A stretch of DNA of 64,000 bases from JBGPLJ01 sp035644395 (GTDB taxonomy: Bacteria; Pseudomonadota; Gammaproteobacteria; Steroidobacterales; Steroidobacteraceae), in the NCBI GenBank assembly GCA_035644395.1, contig DASQOR010000068.1, positions 14,749 to 78,748 of the forward strand, given 5' to 3'. This document shows, piece by piece, positions 60,077-64,000 of this stretch. Position numbers and translations under genes: made by a program. Within the stretch, counting starts at the first letter, position 1; each line of letters starts with the position of its first letter. A model generated the notes under the pieces. That model did not search any database. It saw nothing but the letters and a program-made list of their open reading frames with translations, and was not told the origin of the DNA.

Positions 60077-61804
60077 ATGTCCAGCGGATCGCGATACCGG
60101 TTCGGACCCTTCACCTTCGACGCCCACGGCCGGATGTTACTGCGCGGCGAAAAGGATCTGGGCCTGCCGCCCAAAGCCGCCGATACGCTCCTTGCCTTGC
60201 TGGAGAAAGCCGGCTCCGTCGTCGACAAGACGACGCTCCTTGATTGCGTCTGGGCGGGCCGCGTCGTCGGCGAAGGCAGCCTCACCCGCACGATCTCGAT
60301 CCTGCGCAAGGCGCTCGGCGGCGACGACGCCAGTCGTGCATACATCGCGACGGTGTCGAAGCGCGGCTATCGGTTCGTCGCGCCGATCGACGAAGGTGCG
60401 GGCGGCAAGCCCGCCGACCCGCGCGTCATGCTCGCGGTCCTGCCATTCGAGAACCTGGGCGCGGGGCGGGCGCACGACTACTTCAGCGACGGACTCACCG
60501 AAGAAATGATCGCGCAGCTGAGTGCGCTCAATCCGCAGCGGCTTGGCGTGATCGCGCGCACCTCCAGCATGATGTTCAAGGATTCGAAGAAGCGCACCGG
60601 CGACATCGGCCGCGACCTGCGGGTGCATTACCTTCTCGAGGGCAGCGTGCGGCGCAGCCGCGGACGCGTACGCATCGCGGCGCAATTGATCCAGGTTTCC
60701 GATGAAACCCAGGTCTGGGCGGAAAACTACGAGCGCAAGGCCGGCGACGTGTTGCGCCTGCAATGCGAGGTGGCGGAAGCGATCGCCCGGGAGATCCAGG
60801 TCAAGTTCTCGCCGCGCGTCAGCCGCCGCCCCGACATCGCCCTGGAAGTACCCGTGAAGGCGTACGAGGCCTTCCTCAAGGGCCGCCACCTGTTGAACCA
60901 GCGCACGGAGACCGGCATGCAGGGCAGCATCGCGCAATTCGAGGCGGCGCTGCGCTTTTGTCCGACCTATGCGCCGGCATACGCCGGCATCGCGGATGCC
61001 AACGTCATGCTCGCCTGCCGCGGCATGCTGCCGGCGAAGGAAACTTTTCGGCGCGCCCGTGCCGCCGCCCGCAAGGCGCTCGAACTCGACGTCGAACTCG
61101 GCGACGCACATGGCTCGCTTGCGCACGTGCGCCTGCACGACTGGGATTGGGAAGGGCTCGATCAGGACTTCAGGCGGGCGACCGATCTCAATCCGTCGCT
61201 CGCCATCGTCCATTACTGGTACGCCGAATACCTGATGTGCCAGGGCAAGCCCGAGGCGGCCATCGCGAGCGCCGAATCCGCCTATCGGCTGGATCCGCTG
61301 TCACCGGTCATCCGCTCCTCCCTCGCCATGATCCTTTATCTCGCCCGCCGGTACGATCGCGCGGCGACGCTGGTCGTCGAGGCGCTGGAAGCGACGCCCG
61401 ATCATTTCCTGCCGCACCTGAGGCTCGGGCTCATCCGCACGCAGCAGCGCCAGTACGGCGATGCACTCGTTCATTTGCGCAAGGCCCTGAAGCTTTCCGG
61501 CCAGAGCACGGAGACCCTGGCGGCGCTTGCCTTGGGGCATGCCGCGAGCGGGGATCGAAGGGCGGCGCAGGCGATCGTGAATCGCCTCGAGCGCATGAAG
61601 GGCAAACGTTACGTCCTGCCCTACAACATCGCGCGCATCTACGCGGCGGCCAGGGACCGCGAGCGCGCATTGGCGTGGCTCGAGACCGCTTATGAGGGCG
61701 GCAACCCCGACCTCATCGAACTCAATTCCGAACCGGTGTTCGACTCGCTGCGCGGCGACCGGCGTTTCGCACATCTGATGCGCCGGATCGGCTGGGCCGT
61801 CTGA
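60077..61804 (+). CDS. winged-helix / TolB-like / TPR regulator
   Basis: 575 residues. N-terminal OmpR/CadC-type winged helix (about 5-105: YRFGPFTFDAHGRML, KAADTLLALLEKAGSVVDKTTLLDCVW, RTISILRKALGGDD, VSKRGYRFVA), then a TolB-N/FlgO-like domain (LAVLPFENLGAGRAHDYFSDGLTEEMI) and TPR repeats. Unlike CadC there is no membrane segment between DNA-binding and TolB domains, so it is soluble and senses something cytoplasmic. It is a relative of the TIR protein at 36591, which has the same TolB/TPR body. ATG 60077 is chosen because it begins the domain; two in-frame earlier starts lie in the divergent GST gene. Confidence 0.85.
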   Translation: MSSGSRYRFGPFTFDAHGRMLLRGEKDLGLPPKAADTLLALLEKAGSVVDKTTLLDCVWAGRVVGEGSLTRTISILRKALGGDDASRAYIATVSKRGYRFVAPIDEGAGGKPADPRVMLAVLPFENLGAGRAHDYFSDGLTEEMIAQLSALNPQRLGVIARTSSMMFKDSKKRTGDIGRDLRVHYLLEGSVRRSRGRVRIAAQLIQVSDETQVWAENYERKAGDVLRLQCEVAEAIAREIQVKFSPRVSRRPDIALEVPVKAYEAFLKGRHLLNQRTETGMQGSIAQFEAALRFCPTYAPAYAGIADANVMLACRGMLPAKETFRRARAAARKALELDVELGDAHGSLAHVRLHDWDWEGLDQDFRRATDLNPSLAIVHYWYAEYLMCQGKPEAAIASAESAYRLDPLSPVIRSSLAMILYLARRYDRAATLVVEALEATPDHFLPHLRLGLIRTQQRQYGDALVHLRKALKLSGQSTETLAALALGHAASGDRRAAQAIVNRLERMKGKRYVLPYNIARIYAAARDRERALAWLETAYEGGNPDLIELNSEPVFDSLRGDRRFAHLMRRIGWAV

Positions 61805-61813
61805 GCCGCCCGC

Positions 61814-62194
61814 TCACCACTTCCAGATGCGGTCGTACTGGCCGAAGAGGCCGGCGAGCGATTTGCGGCTGAGCATTTCGATGCCGGCGATCACCTGGCT
61901 CGCCGTGATGCCCCGCTCGGTGAGATCTTCCGCGAGCGCGACGACCCGCGCGCCGCTTTCCATGAGCTTGCGGATTTCGTGCTCGATCGCGGGCGGATGG
62001 CGCTGCGACCAGGCACCGACCTGAAACCCCTCCACGCTCTGGCCGCGCAACGCATAGCTCACCGCCGTGCCACAGAGGAGCACGTCGGCAGCCGCGCCTG
62101 CGCCGCGAATCGCACGCGTGAACCACAGGACCGTGTCGTCCTGTTCTTCCAGCGTTGCCCGGTATGCCGACTCGATCATTTGCAGGACTCGCAT
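61814..62194 (-). CDS. DsrE-family protein (third of three)
   Basis: 126 residues with a DsrE/DsrF-like alpha/beta fold: RVLQMIESAYRATLEEQDDTVLWFTRAIRGAGAAADVLLCG in parts, VSYALRGQSVEGF, ARVVALAEDLTERGI. The sulfur-carrying cysteine of DsrE/TusD is not at the usual place; the one Cys (LLCG) is in the second strand. ATG 62194 has AGGAG 7 bp upstream. 10 bp behind the next DsrE gene. Confidence 0.76.
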   Translation of the reverse strand: MRVLQMIESAYRATLEEQDDTVLWFTRAIRGAGAAADVLLCGTAVSYALRGQSVEGFQVGAWSQRHPPAIEHEIRKLMESGARVVALAEDLTERGITASQVIAGIEMLSRKSLAGLFGQYDRIWKW

Positions 62195-62204
62195 GGGTTC
62201 GCTC

Positions 62205-62618
62205 CTAACGCGTGGCGATCACGAGGGTGTTCTCCGATTCCGAGGCCATCTTCCAGAAGTCCGCGGGCGATCCGCGGCGCACGCCCGCGACCACGTCGGT
62301 CGCGCCGCGTTCGTCGACGCAAAGGCCGCAATTGACCCAGTCGATGACGACCCCCTGCTCCTTCGCGAGATCGAGAAGTGCGCTCACCCACAGGTGGGGG
62401 GTCGGATGCGCTTCCTCCTCCACGGTGCGGCCGTGAATCGCGTTCGCATGGGGTTTCTGCGCGGTCATGGCGAGGCTCACCGCGCCTTCGTAGGCGAAGA
62501 CGCGCACGCCATGGCCGCGCCGCAGGGCCGCGTCGATCAGGCGGAAGGCGGTCGCGGTACGCGACTGCTCGTAGGGCGCATCCATCAGCAGGAAGCTCAG
62601 GGTTGCCGGGGTCGTCAT
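62205..62618 (-). CDS. DsrE/TusD-like protein (second of three)
   Basis: 137 residues. The DsrE fold is clear: LSFLLMDAPYEQSRTATAFRLIDAALRRGHGVRVFAY, and the conserved segment WVNCGLCVDERGATDVVAGVRRGS, where the C-x-x-C before Arg-Gly is the likely sulfur-relay site of the DsrE family. It is the best candidate of the trio for persulfide transfer. ATG 62618 has AGGAG 6 bp upstream; the ribosome site overlaps the stop codon of the previous gene. Confidence 0.82.
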   Translation of the reverse strand: MTTPATLSFLLMDAPYEQSRTATAFRLIDAALRRGHGVRVFAYEGAVSLAMTAQKPHANAIHGRTVEEEAHPTPHLWVSALLDLAKEQGVVIDWVNCGLCVDERGATDVVAGVRRGSPADFWKMASESENTLVIATR

Positions 62619-62627
62619 GATGGGCTC

Positions 62628-62954
62628 CTAGTTCCAGATCGCCTTGGCACCTGCGACCAGTTCCTCGACGAGCGTGCCGATCGGAACCGCCTTCACCGTG
62701 GCGGCGATTTGCTCCGATCCGATGCCGCGCTCGCGCAGCGAGAATTCATCCGCGAGCACGCGGACGCCGGCCTTGGCAAACTTGTCGAGCTCGCGCACGC
62801 GCGCGGCCGACCTGCTCGCGAGCACCGCGTTCTCGAGCAGAAAGATCGTGACCGCGGCCCCGTCCGCGGCGAGCGCGGTGGCGAGTTCCGAGCGTTGCGC
62901 AAATCCCCTCGACTCGAAGGGATCGCGCGACTCGATGAGCAGGTAGCTTGCCAT
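62628..62954 (-). CDS. DsrE-family protein (first of three)
   Basis: 108 residues: SYLLIESRDPFESRGFAQRSELATALAADGAAVTIFLLENAVLASR (in parts), a typical DsrE opening (Asp-Pro-Phe-Glu), and VRVLADEFSLRERGI. No cysteine is visible, so it cannot carry sulfur itself; it may be a structural partner as in the DsrEFH hexamer. ATG 62954 has GGAGG 6 bp upstream; the longer open frame to 63125 is discarded. Confidence 0.78.
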   Translation of the reverse strand: MASYLLIESRDPFESRGFAQRSELATALAADGAAVTIFLLENAVLASRSAARVRELDKFAKAGVRVLADEFSLRERGIGSEQIAATVKAVPIGTLVEELVAGAKAIWN

Positions 62955-63030
62955 GGGACCTCCGTGCGACTGCAGGCGCCATTGCGCCACGTGCGCGGGC
63001 CAGAGTCCTTCGCAAAGCGGGATTTTTTTC

Positions 63031-63058
63031 TTACCGTTTTCGGACGGCGGTGTAAGAT
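63031..63058 (+). promoter_or_regulatory. sigma-70-like promoter of the membrane protein gene at 63067
   Basis: TTACCG (63031-63036), a 16-bp spacer and TAAGAT (63053-63058). The ATG at 63067 begins 8 bp after the -10, so the message would have virtually no 5' leader. The promoter is in the divergent gap to the DsrE trio. Confidence 0.4.
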
Positions 63059-63066
63059 GCGCCGGC

Positions 63067-63456
63067 ATGGGCCGCAGGATTCTCAGCGTCGTCGCGGGTC
63101 TCGCCGCATGGTTCGTCGTCGCCACGATCCTCGATTTCGTTCTGCGGCTCGCCCTGCCCGGCTATCACGAGGCCGAGCCGACGATGGCGTTCACGCTGAC
63201 GATGCAGATCGCACGGCTCGCGGAGGGCGCGATCGCGACGCTTGCCGCCGGCCTGACAACGGCGCTCGTTGCACAGGGCAACCGCACGATCGTCATGGTG
63301 CTCGGCGCGCTGCTCGTGCTGCTCTTCATTCCCGTGCACTACCAGCTGCGGGACGCCTTTCCGCTCTGGTATCACCTGACGTTCCTGCTTTCGCTCTTTC
63401 CGCTCGCGCTCATCGGAGCACTCCTCGTCAGAAAATCTCCGGTCCCCGCGCCTTGA
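63067..63456 (+). CDS. small integral membrane protein of unknown function
   Basis: 129 residues with four hydrophobic segments (about 4-26, 42-66, 73-93, 100-122). No catalytic motif or known family; conserved-looking polar spots are GYHEAEPTMAF and FIPVHYQLRDAFP. ATG 63067, no ribosome site, promoter-proximal. The TGA stop overlaps an in-frame TTG (TTGA) of the hydrolase that follows. Confidence 0.68.
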   Translation: MGRRILSVVAGLAAWFVVATILDFVLRLALPGYHEAEPTMAFTLTMQIARLAEGAIATLAAGLTTALVAQGNRTIVMVLGALLVLLFIPVHYQLRDAFPLWYHLTFLLSLFPLALIGALLVRKSPVPAP

Positions 63457-63473
63457 AAGCGCCGGTTGCAGTC

Positions 63474-64000
63474 GTGCGGCGAGCGATCCTCAGCCTGTGC
63501 CTGTCGTTGTCGCTGATGGCAGCGGTTGCGGCGCAGGCGCAGAACAAAGGGGCGCCGCTCGGACACCCGCCGACGATCGTCCTCGTGCATGGCGCGTGGG
63601 GCGGTTCCTGGGCGTTTCGCCGCGTCGACGAATTGCTCACCACCCATGGTTTCAAGATCTACCGGCCACAGCTCACGGGCGAAGGCGAGCGTGTGCACCT
63701 CGCACGGCCGGACATCGGCCTCGAGACGCACATCCAGGATGTCGTCAACACGATCCTCTACGAGGACCTGCACGACATCGTGCTGGTCGGCCACAGCTAC
63801 GGCGGCATGGTGGCGACCGGGGTTGCTGATCGCGCCCGTGATCGCGTCGCGCAATTGATCTATGTCGACGCCTTCGTGCCGGAAGATGGACAATCGCTGT
63901 TCGACATCAACGAACCGGGGCGGCAGCCGATGCTGGATGGCGCGAAGAAGGGTGACGGCTGGCGCATTCCGCCGATGACGTCGCCGCCGGACACGGCGGC
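63474..64000 (+). CDS. alpha/beta hydrolase, exported, 3' end beyond the window
   Basis: About 175 N-terminal residues are seen. Signal sequence (RRAILSLCLSLSLMAAVAAQAQ), then the oxyanion motif IVLVHGAWGGSWAFRRVDEL and the nucleophile elbow VGHSYGGMVA with the catalytic Ser. This is the EstC/methyl-esterase/hydroxynitrile-lyase-like group of esterases (DAFVPEDGQS follows the elbow). The His and acid of the triad lie beyond 64000 or have not been reached. Starts: GTG 63474 is used; TTG 63453, overlapping the previous stop as TTGA, is an alternative. Confidence 0.82.
   Translation, partial: MRRAILSLCLSLSLMAAVAAQAQNKGAPLGHPPTIVLVHGAWGGSWAFRRVDELLTTHGFKIYRPQLTGEGERVHLARPDIGLETHIQDVVNTILYEDLHDIVLVGHSYGGMVATGVADRARDRVAQLIYVDAFVPEDGQSLFDINEPGRQPMLDGAKKGDGWRIPPMTSPPDTA

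Overview
This 64 kb window is high-GC, gene-dense bacterial chromosome, most likely from a gammaproteobacterium. The evidence is the block amgK-murU divergent from lptD-surA-pdxA-rsmA-apaG-apaH with folA further on, plus lipA and cmoA. Many secreted peptidases, three small cyclase-family enzymes, REP-like palindromes with a GACTTCAGTC-type core and a DUF222/HNH gene carrying internal palindromes would fit a Xanthomonadales/Steroidobacterales-type lineage. That finer placement is inference only. I see no tRNA, rRNA, CRISPR array, insertion sequence, integrase or replication origin.

Layout. 1-2302 (minus): 5' part of lipA, then murU and amgK (peptidoglycan-sugar recycling). 2399-9035 (plus): the conserved outer-membrane/cofactor/housekeeping cluster lptD, surA, pdxA, rsmA, apaG, apaH. 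9032-9694: an exported protein of unknown role. 9832-16744 (plus): a tight seven-gene kynurenine catabolic operon (2-aminomuconate semialdehyde dehydrogenase, 2-aminomuconate deaminase, 3-hydroxyanthranilate dioxygenase, ACMS decarboxylase, putative formamidase, kynureninase, kynurenine 3-monooxygenase). It converts tryptophan-derived kynurenine through the meta-cleavage/2-aminomuconate route; no tryptophan 2,3-dioxygenase is in the window. 16739-21334 (minus): folA followed by two tandem secreted S9 peptidases.

21485-34352 is an envelope and secretion region: a 997-residue DUF11-repeat protein, two tandem paralogous lipoproteins, an M28 peptidase, a GMC oxidoreductase with its Tat-exported small subunit and an orphan PotF-like binding protein, a MAPEG protein, a cysteine-paired Sel1 protein, an SH3-like protein and an exported cyclase. 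34362-45298 holds an APC permease, a TIR-membrane-TolB-TPR protein, a chymotrypsin-like protease with a very acidic pro-region, a CAP protein, a zinc-less MDR-type dehydrogenase and a LytS/LytTR-type two-component pair.

45413-53947 is mostly hydrolases: a Tat-exported amidohydrolase, a secreted carbamoylase-like M20 enzyme, another M20 peptidase, a broken metallo-beta-lactamase-fold gene, the DUF222/HNH gene, an AAC(3)-family acetyltransferase and a PagL-like protein. 54103-64000 has two glutathione transferases, a nitronate monooxygenase with chorismate mutase and an ICMT-like methyltransferase, cmoA, a broken SDR gene, a winged-helix/TolB/TPR regulator, three DsrE-family genes in a row, and the start of an alpha/beta hydrolase.

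Three broken genes (a DUF924 remnant, the MBL gene and the SDR gene) and a pdxA without any canonical start codon stand out. The MBL and SDR lesions have the same form (internal deletion plus frameshift), so assembly error must be excluded. The least ordinary coding finds are the TIR-TM-TolB-TPR protein and its soluble DNA-binding relative, the palindromes inside the HNH gene, and the DsrE trio without sulfur-carrier partners.
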